Of a stretch of DNA of 64,000 nt, positions 42,325 through 51,788 are shown in pieces. The first letter of the stretch is position 1. Every line of letters begins with the position of its first letter. The notes beneath the pieces are model-generated. The model saw only the letters and a program-made list of their open reading frames with translations, did no database searches and was not told where the DNA came from. This stretch comes from an uncultured Gemmata sp. (lineage in GTDB: Bacteria; Planctomycetota; Planctomycetia; Gemmatales; Gemmataceae), in assembly GCA_937924775.1 (NCBI GenBank), contig CALDUT010000007.1, forward strand, positions 186,001-250,000. The letters run 5' to 3'. The translations under genes and the position numbers were made by a program.

Positions 42325-45300
42325 CTGAGCTGGCGCTCAGGATCGAGGAAGCGGGCGTAGAGGGCGTGCGAACCGCCGCCCTTCAGGACGATCGTGAGAC
42401 GATGCCGACCAGGGGTGATCGCCACGTCGAAGCTGTCGCGGTCGGGGCGGAGGTCTTTGCCGGCACCAGTTCCGGTTCCGATCGCCTGGCCGTCGATACG
42501 CACTTCGTAATTGGCGCTGGAACCGATCAAGAGTTTCGTCGTCAAGGCGCTGGCCGCGGTGAATTCGGCTTCCACCACGATCGGCTCGCCGCCAGAATCG
42601 GGGAAGACCATACGCCCCGGTACGCCGAAGGCGGCCGGCTCGCCGTTGATCCGAACATCGGTCACAAACGGGTGCGCCATCAGGTAACGGACCAGATCGC
42701 GGAAATCCTGTGCCGTCATGTTGTACCCGAGCCCTTCGGGCATCAGCGATTTCTCGGCTACGCGAACAGGCTCTGCAAGGTCTTCCTTTTTGATCTTCTT
42801 CAGCACGTTGTTTTCGAGCTTGAGGGTGATGGTGTGTTCATCTTCTTCAGCCAAAATCCCTTGGACGACGGTATCGTCGAGCAGCCGTGCGGTCCGGACG
42901 AAATACGGGGCCCCGATGACACGGTTGGGATCCAGCACGTTGATAAGGATGTACTCGATATCGCGGCCGGCACCGTCGAGTGCGGGCCCCACCTCGGCTC
43001 CTTGCCCTTCGAATTTGTGGCATTTGGCGCAGTTGGTTTCAAACACTTTGCGGCCGCGGGTGAATGATGCCGGCGCATCGGAGAGCGACTCGCGGGTTTT
43101 GTCGATGAGCTTTTGCAACTCGGCGGGTGTGGTACGCGTCCGGCCCCATGCCTTTTCGATGAGTGCATTGAGTTCCTTATCGTTGAACGCTTGAATACGA
43201 AGAATGGTATTGTCCGTCACGTCGCCGCGGTCGATGGTTTTATCGAGCAACGCTTGCAGAAGGGCTTTCACCCAATCTTTTCGCGAGGCAAGAGTGTTAA
43301 CGACATCCGGCCGGACCGCGGCGGGGTAGTTCTTCCAACCGGCGAGCAGCTGCCCAGGAATGGTGTTGTCGTCGAAGGCGGCCAAGGCCCGTGCGGCTTC
43401 AGCACGCACAGGGGCCGGGCCCTCGCTGCGTAAAAGCCCCAACAACACCTTCACCCCTTCGGCCGGTTTGAGTAACGCGATTTGTCGAATGGCTTCTGCG
43501 CGAACCTCGGGTGTCAGTCCGGCTTGCTGCGCGGTGGCGAGGGCCCGCTGAATCGCCGACGCTTCCCGGAAACTGACGGCTAACTTGTTCGCCAAGGCCA
43601 CTGGCTTCGGCTGATTGTCCTTGAGGATTTCCGCATAAAGAGCTGCCCACTGGTCTGGTGGCACAACTGTTTGCTTGTCCAGTGCGGTGGCCAGGCCCTC
43701 CAGGGCTTTTTCGCGGGTGGCCGGGTCTTGGGTTTTCGCGATGAAGTCGATGCACAAAGCAAGGTCGGAGGCAAGCCCGGTGGCGGCCAGTCGCCGCATC
43801 GTCCGCGGTACAATCTGTTCGCGCACGAAACTGTTGCTGGGCGCTTGTTTGGCCAGCCAGGCCAGCTCTTGGGCTTTGTGCGGAGCTTTCCGCTCGTCGG
43901 TTAGCAGCTTTTCATATCCCTGCCAGACGAGCTGAGGAATGACAGGATCGCGGGCATCAGCCTGGTGACCCAGTAGGGAGCGCAACAGCGGGGCCACTTC
44001 GTTGGCACTACTGAGTCGCAACGCCGCCGAGGCGATTTCCCGGCGTACCGCCGGTTCGGTTTCGCTCGTTGCGAGTTGATTGAGCCCTGCGACAAGTGAT
44101 GGGCAGGGCCCGCCGACATCCCCTAGCGTGCGAGCAATGAAGGCCCGTTGTACCGCGTTCTGCGGGTAAAGATCGAACATTCGCAAGTAGAAACGGGCCG
44201 CATCTTCATCGAGTTGCCCATCACGATAACGGGCCAAAATGAGCATCTCGAGCGTGCGTTCGCGGGGGATGTGGGGCACGCGCAGGTTGTCGGTTCGTTC
44301 GGCGAGAAGGCGTAACGCGGTTCGCCGTTCCCAAGGATTGGTGCTGTGGATGGCTCGTTCGCCGAGTTGGGCGGTGGTCAGGCGGCTGAGGTCGTCGGCT
44401 TTTTTCGTTGTCGTTCCTTTCAATTGAATGCGGTACACACGGCCGTGGTCGTAGTCCCACGCATCCGGCGGTGTTTGATGGCAGGGGTATTGATCGTGCC
44501 AGTCGATGAGGAAGATGTCGCCGTTGGGGCCCCATTTCATATTGATGGGGCGGAAGTTCTTATCGCCGCTGACGAGGAAATCGTCGCCGCGGCGGGCCGT
44601 GAAGGTGCTCCCGTGGGGTTGGAGAATATTCTGTTTGATACTACAACCGTGGATGCTACCAAAGATGACGCTATTGCGGAACCGCGCCGGTATGTGCGGC
44701 ACATCGAGCGAAATCAGCCCGGCGTGCGCCCAACCGCTTTCTTTGTGGAAGGTGTGGTCGCAGATTTCGTTGAGATAACCGTACACATACGGGTTGAAAC
44801 TCGCCCCGGCTTGCCGTTTGTAGATGCCGCCGGGCACAATGTGGTACAAGTGCGGGATAACGCAACAACACAGGATGAATTGCCCATCAGTATTGCGCCA
44901 ATCCATGCCCCACGGATTACTGGTGCCTTCGGCAAAGACTTCGAACTTCTTCAACTTCGGATGATACCGCCACACCGCGGCGTTCATACGCACCGCCGGG
45001 CCATCGAGAGAATCGGCCGGCCGCACCGCGGAGTTGGTGAAGATGCCGTGCAGGCCGTACAGCCAACCGTCGGGGCCCCATTGGAACGTGTTGAGGGTTT
45101 CGTGCGTATCCTGACTGCCAAAACCTTTGAGGAGAATTTCGAACTTGCCGGGTTGGTCGTTGTTGTTCTCGATGAACCACAAGTAGGGCGCTGCTCCCAC
45201 GAAGACCCCGCCGTGGCCCACTTCAATTCCCGTACATAAGTCGAAAGCTCCGAGTTGGGCTTTTCTCCGCTCTTCGGGAATGGGAAAGTCTTTGCCTTCG

Positions 45301-45680
45301 GCAAACACGGTGCGTTTATCGCACACACCGTCGCCGTTAGTATCTTCGAGAATCACAATGCGGTCGCGGGGTTGTTTGCCGGGGGGTGTGCGTTTGGGAT
45401 ACTCGAAGCACTCGACCACCCACACCCGGCCTTTCTCGTCGATGGTGAAGGCCACCGGATTTGTCACCATCGGTTCGCCGGCGAAGAGCCGGACCTCGAA
45501 TTCCTCGGCCACCTGGAAGCGGGCGACCGTTTCCTCGGGCTTCAGATAAGGCTGCCCCGAGGATTTGCGGTTATCGAAGCCGTATTCCCGCTGCGCCCAC
45601 AACTGGGTGGAGGGAACCCACCCGGGCAGCGATACCACGATCAATAGCGCCAAAACGGGAATCAGGACATTGCGGAACAT
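42297..45680 (-). CDS. PVC-type haem-binding CxxCH protein with propeller and HEAT-like repeats
   Basis: 1127 residues with a signal peptide (LIPVLALLIVVSLPGWV). The first 450 residues form a membrane-bound-dehydrogenase-like beta-propeller (FEVRLFAGEPMVTNPVAFTI, ILEDTNGDGVCDKRTVF, GLHGIFTNSAVRP). The middle has HEAT-like helical repeats (VRAEAARALAAFDD, VRAEAIRQIALLK). A c-type haem domain follows with CAKCHKFEG, and the C-terminus is a carbohydrate-binding-like beta domain (FDVAITPGRHRLTIVLKGGG). This architecture is characteristic of planctomycetes; the proteins are presumed extracytoplasmic oxidoreductases acting on sugars. The gene ends within the 3' end of the convergent BshC-like gene. 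Confidence 0.92.
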   Translation of the reverse strand: MFRNVLIPVLALLIVVSLPGWVPSTQLWAQREYGFDNRKSSGQPYLKPEETVARFQVAEEFEVRLFAGEPMVTNPVAFTIDEKGRVWVVECFEYPKRTPPGKQPRDRIVILEDTNGDGVCDKRTVFAEGKDFPIPEERRKAQLGAFDLCTGIEVGHGGVFVGAAPYLWFIENNNDQPGKFEILLKGFGSQDTHETLNTFQWGPDGWLYGLHGIFTNSAVRPADSLDGPAVRMNAAVWRYHPKLKKFEVFAEGTSNPWGMDWRNTDGQFILCCCVIPHLYHIVPGGIYKRQAGASFNPYVYGYLNEICDHTFHKESGWAHAGLISLDVPHIPARFRNSVIFGSIHGCSIKQNILQPHGSTFTARRGDDFLVSGDKNFRPINMKWGPNGDIFLIDWHDQYPCHQTPPDAWDYDHGRVYRIQLKGTTTKKADDLSRLTTAQLGERAIHSTNPWERRTALRLLAERTDNLRVPHIPRERTLEMLILARYRDGQLDEDAARFYLRMFDLYPQNAVQRAFIARTLGDVGGPCPSLVAGLNQLATSETEPAVRREIASAALRLSSANEVAPLLRSLLGHQADARDPVIPQLVWQGYEKLLTDERKAPHKAQELAWLAKQAPSNSFVREQIVPRTMRRLAATGLASDLALCIDFIAKTQDPATREKALEGLATALDKQTVVPPDQWAALYAEILKDNQPKPVALANKLAVSFREASAIQRALATAQQAGLTPEVRAEAIRQIALLKPAEGVKVLLGLLRSEGPAPVRAEAARALAAFDDNTIPGQLLAGWKNYPAAVRPDVVNTLASRKDWVKALLQALLDKTIDRGDVTDNTILRIQAFNDKELNALIEKAWGRTRTTPAELQKLIDKTRESLSDAPASFTRGRKVFETNCAKCHKFEGQGAEVGPALDGAGRDIEYILINVLDPNRVIGAPYFVRTARLLDDTVVQGILAEEDEHTITLKLENNVLKKIKKEDLAEPVRVAEKSLMPEGLGYNMTAQDFRDLVRYLMAHPFVTDVRINGEPAAFGVPGRMVFPDSGGEPIVVEAEFTAASALTTKLLIGSSANYEVRIDGQAIGTGTGAGKDLRPDRDSFDVAITPGRHRLTIVLKGGGSHALYARFLDPERQLSYPEFSAGQ

Positions 45681-45864
45681 AGCACAAAAATTCCGGAGAG
45701 AGTGCGGAAACTATCTGTACGAATTTTGATGGTACGCGCAGCAGGAAAAAGTTGCAAACGCGCAAACCCCAGATCAACTGATCGCAGAGTGAACCAATTC
45801 GTTACGACCGATTCCTTCCGAACAGGGGTACCAACGGTAGGAGGGCAAAGCTCTTCTGATTTCG

Positions 45865-45902
45865 CCCGGATAGTCATACTGTACAATTATTAGCTATCCG
45901 GG
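45865..45902. promoter_or_regulatory. 9-bp perfect inverted repeat around an A/T-rich core
   Basis: CCCGGATAG at 45865-45873 and CTATCCGGG at 45894-45902 flank 20 bases rich in A/T (containing GTACAATTATTA). It lies in the gap between the end of dapL and the start of the PVC haem protein gene, 185 bp upstream of the latter. No U-tract follows, so it looks more like an operator or an RNA hairpin near a promoter than a terminator. Confidence 0.4.
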
Positions 45903-45943
45903 ATGGAAAAGCAAATCGGAATTGGCGAAAAAAGTCGAAATTG

Positions 45944-47191
45944 TCAAAATTGCAGATTCATCGCCTGGAGCCGGGCGACGGTTTCGGCCATCAACGCGTC
46001 TTCTTCGGCTTCGTTTTGAGCCATGTAGGTGACCGAGAAGCGGAGATACGGTCCCGCGTCGTCCCACGGCACGCAACAGACGCTCTGTTCGTGGATGAGG
46101 TATTGTGAAGCTTCTTCCGCGGTGGCGAAGGTGCGGTCGCCGGCGGCCTTGGGGGCTTTCGTGTACAGGAAGTAGGTTCCCCCCGGCATTTCGCATTGGA
46201 AACCGACTGTCTTCAGGGCTGCGACCAGTTTCTCCAAGCGCCGCTGGTATTTGGCACGAATCCGCTGTGGAATGTCCGGGGTTCGCAAAGCCAGTGCCGC
46301 GGCATGCTGAATCGCCATGAACTGACCGGAATCGGTGTTGTCCTTCACGTCGGCGTAGGCCTGCACGATCTTTGGGTGACCGCAGACGAAGCCAAGCCGC
46401 CAGCCGATCATGTCGAAACCTTTGGACATCGAATGCACTTCGACGCCAACTTCTTTCGCACCATCGACTTGTAAAAAGCTGAACGGTTCGCCGCGGTAAG
46501 TCAGCAGAATGTGGGCCGCGTCCTGCACGATGATGATGCGGTTGGCGTGAGCAAATTCGATGACGCGTTTGTAGAAGTCGGGTGTGGCGACGGCCCCGGT
46601 GGGTGAATTCGGGTAATTCAGGACCATCATCTTGGCGCGTTGGCGCACTTCGGCGGGAATCGCGTCGAGATCGGGGAAAAACCCGTTTTTTTCCAGTAGC
46701 GGCAATTTGACGACTTCGCCACCCAAATACCGGGTCCAGGTGCCGGCCACTGGATAGCCGGGAACGGTCATCAGTGTGATGTCGCCGGGGTTGATGAAGA
46801 CCGCCGGTAACATCGCGTAAGCGGGTTTGCTACCGATGCAGTGGCAGATTTCCGTGACCGGGTCGAGCCGGACACCGAATTGCCGCAGCATGAATTCCGC
46901 CGCGGCGTCTTTGTAATTCTGAATGCCGTTGTCGGCGTAGCCGCGATTTTCGATTTTGTTGGCTTCGCGGGCCAAGGCCAGGCGGATTCGTTCATCGGCC
47001 ATGTCGTCGTTTTCGCCGATGCCGAAGTCGAGCAGTTTGCGTTCGGGGTGTTCGGCGAGTGCTTTCCGCTTGGCCCGTTTGATCTTCTCGAACTTATAAA
47101 TTTCGGTTCCTTTGCCGTAGTTGGCACCGCCGATGCGGTCGGCGAAGAGGGACTGGAACCACGGATCGGGCAGGGCGGCAGAGTCGGCCAT
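45944..47191 (-). CDS. dapL: LL-diaminopimelate aminotransferase
   Basis: 415 residues from the ATG at 47191 (MADSAALPDPWFQSLFADRI). Class I/II aminotransferase fold: N-terminal GIGENDDMADERIRLAL, pyridoxal phosphate site NYPNSPTGAVATPDFY, catalytic Lys in SMSKGFDMIGWRLGFV, and Arg in LRFSVTY for the carboxylate. These blocks match the DapL family, which makes LL-diaminopimelate directly from tetrahydrodipicolinate and glutamate, bypassing the succinylase steps. Planctomycetes use this route for lysine; in many the product also serves the cell wall. It is a single gene with DUF1559 remnants directly upstream. Confidence 0.93.
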   Translation of the reverse strand: MADSAALPDPWFQSLFADRIGGANYGKGTEIYKFEKIKRAKRKALAEHPERKLLDFGIGENDDMADERIRLALAREANKIENRGYADNGIQNYKDAAAEFMLRQFGVRLDPVTEICHCIGSKPAYAMLPAVFINPGDITLMTVPGYPVAGTWTRYLGGEVVKLPLLEKNGFFPDLDAIPAEVRQRAKMMVLNYPNSPTGAVATPDFYKRVIEFAHANRIIIVQDAAHILLTYRGEPFSFLQVDGAKEVGVEVHSMSKGFDMIGWRLGFVCGHPKIVQAYADVKDNTDSGQFMAIQHAAALALRTPDIPQRIRAKYQRRLEKLVAALKTVGFQCEMPGGTYFLYTKAPKAAGDRTFATAEEASQYLIHEQSVCCVPWDDAGPYLRFSVTYMAQNEAEEDALMAETVARLQAMNLQF

Positions 47192-47251
47192 GATGCGGAA
47201 CTCCAATACAGGGAGGACTTCCGATGTTTTAGCGAGGTCCAAGGGCAAAGC

Positions 47252-47590
47252 CTACCGGCCGAAGTCACTCTGTGAGGTGAGGGAAGCCGCGTCGCTGCCG
47301 CTGCGGGTGGCGAGTGCTGGCAGGATGTCGTGAGCTGAGTAACGCAGGAAACGGAGACCGCCGTCGGCCAGGGCGAAATTCGCACTACCATATCACTAGC
47401 CGAACGCGAAATTGGCACGGGGCGGCCATTCATCCAGAAGGAGTGTCTGGCTGGTGCCATCCGTGATGTCGAGCCAGCGGATGATCAGTTGCTTGAGCGT
47501 GTTCTGACACCGTACTTGCGCCTGTTCTGACACTGTATTTGTACGACCGCCACCCGGACCTTCCGCACCGCGGACGACAGCGATCCTAAT
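47252..47590 (-). pseudogene. DUF1559 pseudogene remnant
   Basis: Read on the minus strand, this stretch contains scattered DUF1559 pieces. They are RKVRVAVVQIQCQN and VRCQNTLKQL (the QKVREAAARMQCQNNLKQL block, apparently present twice), LDITDGTSQTLLLDEWPP (the DITDGTSNTLLFGE box), and after two adjacent stops ANFALADGGLRFLRY (the FADGSVRFL box). The tail runs to a TAG at 47252. The prepilin leader and some 200 central residues are missing. It is a decayed copy wedged between dapL and the Hsp70 operon. Confidence 0.75.
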
Positions 47591-48478
47591 CTACGCATCA
47601 GATTTCATCCACGAAAAATTATCATGGCTTGTACGCGGTGAACCGTAGTGGGTGTGCCAGGTCCCGAGGAGTTGGCACAGTTGCGGTGTGGTGAGTGATT
47701 GGCCGAAGTAGGCGTTGAAGTCTGAGGCTTTGCGCCCGGTGGCGAAGTGGGTGAAGTAGCGAGCCAGAACGGCTCGCGAGATACCGGTGAGAGTGTGGAT
47801 TTCCTCCGGTGTGCGGCCATCACAATAGAGGGCGAGGGCCAGGTGAACCTGGCTTGTGGTGAGGAGCGTCGGTTCTGTGAGATACCGGTAGCGTCGCCCA
47901 ACGAATCGCGCCGCGTGTTCTTTTACCTGTTTGAGCGATAACCCCACGCGGGCAGTGCTGTATACGGGTGCGGTGCGGGGGCTGACGGCTTCCGCCAGGT
48001 GCAGGGGGGATGTGGGGTCGGCAATGGTGCGATCCGCGATACGATCATCGAGTTCCGCCACACGCCGGGTCTGTGTCTTTTCTAATAGATGCTTGACCGT
48101 TCTCGCGGGACCGACGATCGCGGCTCCTTCCGGGGTGAGGATGGTGCGGATGAGACAGCCGCAGTAGGCGGTGCCGTCGCCGAGGGTGAGGTCGAGGCCC
48201 TGGAAGGAGCCGCCGCGATAACCACCCCGGTTGCGGTGGAAGTACCAGCGGCCGAATTCGCGTTGCCGGGGGTCACGGTGGGGGAACGGGTCAGGGTGTC
48301 GCGGCGAGCTGTAGTACACTTCCACTTCGGCCAGGCGATAGCGTTGCCCGACGACCATGAAATCGGTACGGTTGAGCAAATGCTCAGCGATGGCGGCAAA
48401 CCACGGGGCGAAATCCGCCTCCGCGACGACATCCACCGGCCGTTGAGCGACCAACAGGAAGGATAGCTTCCGCTTCAT
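47591..48478 (-). CDS. Uncharacterised protein coupled to Hsp70; possible alkyladenine-glycosylase fold
   Basis: 295 residues, translated from the ATG at 48478 that overlaps the Hsp70 stop (ATGA). The N-terminal two thirds follow the order of motifs in alkyladenine DNA glycosylases: YRLAEVEVYYSSPRHPDPFPH (Glu and His in the positions of the catalytic VETEAYL-x-H region), then a tryptophan/aromatic WYFHRNRGGYRGG loop and LTLGDGTAYCGCLIRTI. The C-terminal part looks like a helix-turn-helix (GRTPEEIHTLTGISRAVLARYF). The glycosylase relation is inferred from motif order only; a binding or regulatory role is equally possible. Confidence 0.5.
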   Translation of the reverse strand: MKRKLSFLLVAQRPVDVVAEADFAPWFAAIAEHLLNRTDFMVVGQRYRLAEVEVYYSSPRHPDPFPHRDPRQREFGRWYFHRNRGGYRGGSFQGLDLTLGDGTAYCGCLIRTILTPEGAAIVGPARTVKHLLEKTQTRRVAELDDRIADRTIADPTSPLHLAEAVSPRTAPVYSTARVGLSLKQVKEHAARFVGRRYRYLTEPTLLTTSQVHLALALYCDGRTPEEIHTLTGISRAVLARYFTHFATGRKASDFNAYFGQSLTTPQLCQLLGTWHTHYGSPRTSHDNFSWMKSDA

Positions 48479-50007
48479 TGCACCTCCAGCGAGCGGAGCC
48501 ATTGCGCGGCCTGGGCCAATTCGTCCTCGGACAAGCCCCCGGGCCGGTGGATGGTGACGCTGGCCGCGCGACCACTGGTTTGGTCGGTGGCGGTCACTTC
48601 GATACGGCCATTGGCCGCGACAGCGCATTGCACGCGCACGGGGGAACCTCTGGGTAAATCCGGCGGCAACCCTTCGATCCAACATTCACCAACGGGGATA
48701 CATGCTTCGGCCTGCAGACCTTCCCCTTGCAGAATCTGCACCCGCACGCGGGATTGGTTATCGGTCAGAGTGTAGTAGATCCGCTCCGCTGCCGCGGGAA
48801 GTGGCGTATTTTTGGGAATGAGGGGGTCGTTGATGCGTTCCCGGCCGCGACGAACCGCCACACCCAGACTGTGGGCATTCACATTGATTGCGATCACCTC
48901 GGCCAAATGCGGCCCGATAGCCGAGCGGAGCTTCTCCGTGGGGGTGGTTTCGATGCGGATGCCAGCATGCAGGGCGGCGCCGCGAGCGACCACTTCGCTG
49001 ACGGCGAGGCTGTGGTCGGCCCGTCGGCCGGTCAGTTCGTACAGCATCCGGGCGCAGGCGGGCATATGGGTGCTACCGCCGACGAGTAGCACTTTGCTCA
49101 CATCGTCCCATGTTAGTTTTGTTTGCTTGAGCAGTTGCTGAGTTGTCAGTCGGGTGCGGGTCATAAGGTCGCGGGTGATCGCCTCAAATTCGGGGCGCGG
49201 AATGGGGTAAGTTGATTTGTGCCCGGCGTGGGCGACAGTGAGCGTGGCGTGTTCGAGTTTGCTCAGGGCCCGCTTGGTTCGTTCTGCAGCCGCGTACAAA
49301 CCGGCCAGCGATTGCGGGTCGTTGCGCGGATCGTCCCCGTATTCTTGCAGGAATTTCTCGGCCCCCCAGTTGACCAGCCGTTCGTCCCAATCCCGGCCGC
49401 CCAAGCGAACATCCCCCTCGATCGCCAGTACCTGAAACCGCTTGGGGCTGAGCTTCACCAAGGTGACGTCGAAAGTTCCGCCGCCCAGATCGTAAACCAG
49501 AACGGTTTCTGTCTGCATGATGCGGTCGCCGCCGTGCATGGCGTAAGCCAACGCCGCCGCCGAGGGTTCATCGAGAATGTCGATGACATTCAGACCGGCG
49601 ATCCGGCCTGCGTCCATGGTGGCTTTGCGGCGTGTGTCGTCGAAGTACGCCGGCACTGTGATGACACAACCACTGATGGGGCCGAGCTGGGCTTCGGCAT
49701 CCTGAGCCAGTTTTTTAAGAATGATCGCAGATAACACCTCAGGCCGGAAAGTGCGGCCAGCGACCGGCCGGCCATAATTAGGCAGCCCCATCCGCCGTTT
49801 CACCAGCGTAGCGACGCGGTCGGGCTGTTCGAGTTCCAGATCGAGGGCGGCTTGCCCCACCACCGCGGAGCCATCGGGGGCCAGATACACCGCCGAGGGT
49901 GTCAGGATTTCGCCATCGCGGTTGGGGACGGTGAAGGGGCGACCGCGATCGTCCAGTGCGGCCACCGCGCTGTAGGTTGTACCCAAATCGATACCGATGA
50001 TCGCCAT
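48475..50007 (-). CDS. Hsp70-family chaperone (short DnaK-like)
   Basis: 510 residues from the ATG at 50007 (MAIIGIDLGTTYSAVAAL). The nucleotide-binding domain is complete: phosphate 1 loop IGIDLGTTYS, VITVPAYFDDTRRKATMDA, connect/phosphate 2 VLVYDLGGGTFDVTLVK, and adenosine loop VLLVGGSTHMPACARML. The substrate-binding part is a short beta domain (SRVRVQILQGEG), and the usual alpha-helical lid of about 100 residues is nearly absent. It is therefore a client-specific Hsp70-like protein rather than the main DnaK. It is translationally coupled to the downstream gene at 47591, suggesting that product as partner or client. Confidence 0.9.
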   Translation of the reverse strand: MAIIGIDLGTTYSAVAALDDRGRPFTVPNRDGEILTPSAVYLAPDGSAVVGQAALDLELEQPDRVATLVKRRMGLPNYGRPVAGRTFRPEVLSAIILKKLAQDAEAQLGPISGCVITVPAYFDDTRRKATMDAGRIAGLNVIDILDEPSAAALAYAMHGGDRIMQTETVLVYDLGGGTFDVTLVKLSPKRFQVLAIEGDVRLGGRDWDERLVNWGAEKFLQEYGDDPRNDPQSLAGLYAAAERTKRALSKLEHATLTVAHAGHKSTYPIPRPEFEAITRDLMTRTRLTTQQLLKQTKLTWDDVSKVLLVGGSTHMPACARMLYELTGRRADHSLAVSEVVARGAALHAGIRIETTPTEKLRSAIGPHLAEVIAINVNAHSLGVAVRRGRERINDPLIPKNTPLPAAAERIYYTLTDNQSRVRVQILQGEGLQAEACIPVGECWIEGLPPDLPRGSPVRVQCAVAANGRIEVTATDQTSGRAASVTIHRPGGLSEDELAQAAQWLRSLEVQ

Positions 50008-50160
50008 AAGGAACGCGGGAGGTTCGGGGAACTTGTGGCCCAATCCGGGGGGTTCTCACCCTGATTGTATGGTGTCGGCCTGCGGCCGCGGTAATCAATA
50101 CGATAAGCTCCGTTTGTTCGCAAAGAGCTTCGCAAACGCGGTCTTCCCAGGGATGACGGT

Positions 50161-50970
50161 ATGCGTGTGGTAGTCTTCCCGTTTGATCTGTTCGGTAGTG
50201 GGGGTACCGGGGCCGGGGCGAAGCTCTTGGCCGACACGGTTCACGAAATTCTCGACGACACCGAACAGGAAACCCGCCCCTGCCGCGCCGATGTCCTCCG
50301 CGGCCAGGTACAACTGAAGGAACTTGCGTTCGATACACCCGCCGCAGTGGCCAAGTGGCGACAACGCGGCCGTGCGGCAGCCCGGCAAGCCCTCGACAGT
50401 CGCGAATTCGTGCTGTGGCTGGGCGGCAATCACCTCGCCGTGCTCCCGCTTCTGGAAGAACTCGGCGACGAAACGCTCGTTATCCAATTCGACGCGCATC
50501 TGGATGTTTATCGCTTCCACGATACCACCGCGGAACTCTCACACGGCAACTACCTCAAACACTTCGACGGCCCTCGGCCTCGGTTAGTGAATGTCGGTCA
50601 TCGCGACTTGTTCCTGACCCCTCCCGAGATTCACGAGACGTTTGAAATGGTATACCCCGCGTGGGACGTCGCGAACGATCCGCACCGTGTGGCCTACGAA
50701 CTGAAGGCCGAAGCCTCTTCCGCCACCCGGGTGTGGATCGACCTCGATTGCGATGCCTTCGATCCCAGTGTGCTTCCTGCGGTGACCCAACCGCTTCCTT
50801 TCGGCTTGCTGCCGCCGGTATTTCTCACACTCTACGAAGCGATTTGGCATGGCCCCGTGATGGGCCTTTCCATCAGCGAGTTTGACCCGGGGCGGGATTG
50901 GCGCCAGACCAGCCTGAATCTTCTCGGTTGGCTTGTGGAATACACCTTGCTGAAAGCCGCGAACCGCTGA
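50161..50970 (+). CDS. Arginase/agmatinase-fold protein
   Basis: 269 residues. It contains the ureohydrolase metal-binding motifs in order: LGGNHLAVLPLL (GGDHS position, with N for D), QFDAHLDVY (DAHxD), and WIDLDCDAFDPSVLP (SxDxDxxDP-type), followed by SEFDPGRD. These supply four Asp and one His for a binuclear Mn site. The Asn in GGNH and the short N-terminus set it apart from canonical arginases. It may hydrolyse an agmatine-, formiminoglutamate- or other guanidino-like substrate, or act on an acylated amine. No neighbours indicate the pathway; the adjacent Hsp70 is divergent. Confidence 0.82.
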   Translation: MRVVVFPFDLFGSGGTGAGAKLLADTVHEILDDTEQETRPCRADVLRGQVQLKELAFDTPAAVAKWRQRGRAAARQALDSREFVLWLGGNHLAVLPLLEELGDETLVIQFDAHLDVYRFHDTTAELSHGNYLKHFDGPRPRLVNVGHRDLFLTPPEIHETFEMVYPAWDVANDPHRVAYELKAEASSATRVWIDLDCDAFDPSVLPAVTQPLPFGLLPPVFLTLYEAIWHGPVMGLSISEFDPGRDWRQTSLNLLGWLVEYTLLKAANR

Positions 50971-51142
50971 GAGGGGGCCCTGCTCTCACGGCGAGTAGAC
51001 GCCGTCCAGGCGCGGGTAGGGATCTGCCCCTTGCCGCCAACAAACGCCTTTCAACCGCTCACTCACGGCTTCACCACAACTTTCGACCCACTTCGTTCGT
51101 CGGATAATCAGAAGCGATACACTCCGATCGAGGGAGAATGTC

Positions 51143-51700
51143 ATGCGCCTCGCGATGATTCTCACTCTGCTGTGGGTTATTTCGGCCGAAGCTGCGGACA
51201 GCGACCGGCAACTGCAAGTGCTGACCTATCGCGGCCTGCCGCCTCTGGAGAAAGTCGTTGTTTATCAGACGAAGAACAACCAACGGGCCACCGTAGCGGA
51301 ATCCAGCACATTCGATGAACCTCTGGTTTTGCGGAAAGAAGGCCCGTTCGAGGTGTGGGTGAAGCCAAAAGGCGGTATTGCGGTGCCAGTGGCCGACAAA
51401 CTCATCATTGGCTCCGGAACTACTTACGACCTGAAACTCGCGGATCGGCTGGGGACAATCGAAGTCATCGGCGACGATTTTCCGCGAGCCGAGCGGATTG
51501 TCATTACGGCTCTGCGCGATCCTGGCCCCGGTGAGAGAGGCCATACGCCCCTTCAGATTGCGACCGCGTATCGCGTGCCGATGTGCGTTCCGCCGGGCAT
51601 GTATGAGGTGTGGGTCGTCCCAGCTAATGGGGCCAAAGCGCAGCGAGTAGAAGATAACGTCCGCGTGCAGGCCGGACGGAGTGTCAAGGTCGGCGGTTGA
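51143..51700 (+). CDS. Secreted hypothetical protein (185 aa)
   Basis: The ATG at 51143 has AGGGAG upstream and begins a signal peptide (LAMILTLLWVISAEA). The mature protein is beta-rich, with alternating hydrophobic strands (EVWVKPKGGIAVPVADKLII, YEVWVVPANGAKA), suggesting two similar beta-sandwich repeats, each containing an xEVWV motif near residues 69 and 153. It has one Cys and no metal motif. It matches no family I recognise; secretion is the only firm statement. Confidence 0.65.
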   Translation: MRLAMILTLLWVISAEAADSDRQLQVLTYRGLPPLEKVVVYQTKNNQRATVAESSTFDEPLVLRKEGPFEVWVKPKGGIAVPVADKLIIGSGTTYDLKLADRLGTIEVIGDDFPRAERIVITALRDPGPGERGHTPLQIATAYRVPMCVPPGMYEVWVVPANGAKAQRVEDNVRVQAGRSVKVGG

Positions 51701-51788
51701 AGTCCACAGGGGATTGGTTTGCGACAACCACGGGCCGACCGCAGAGGCGTTTGAACGCATCCCCAACGGAGACCCAGTGTAAGGAGTT

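Noticed and set aside
44346-45239. 297-codon plus-strand frame opposite the PVC haem protein gene
   Set aside because: Antisense shadow in GC-rich DNA. The minus-strand gene is unambiguous in this segment.
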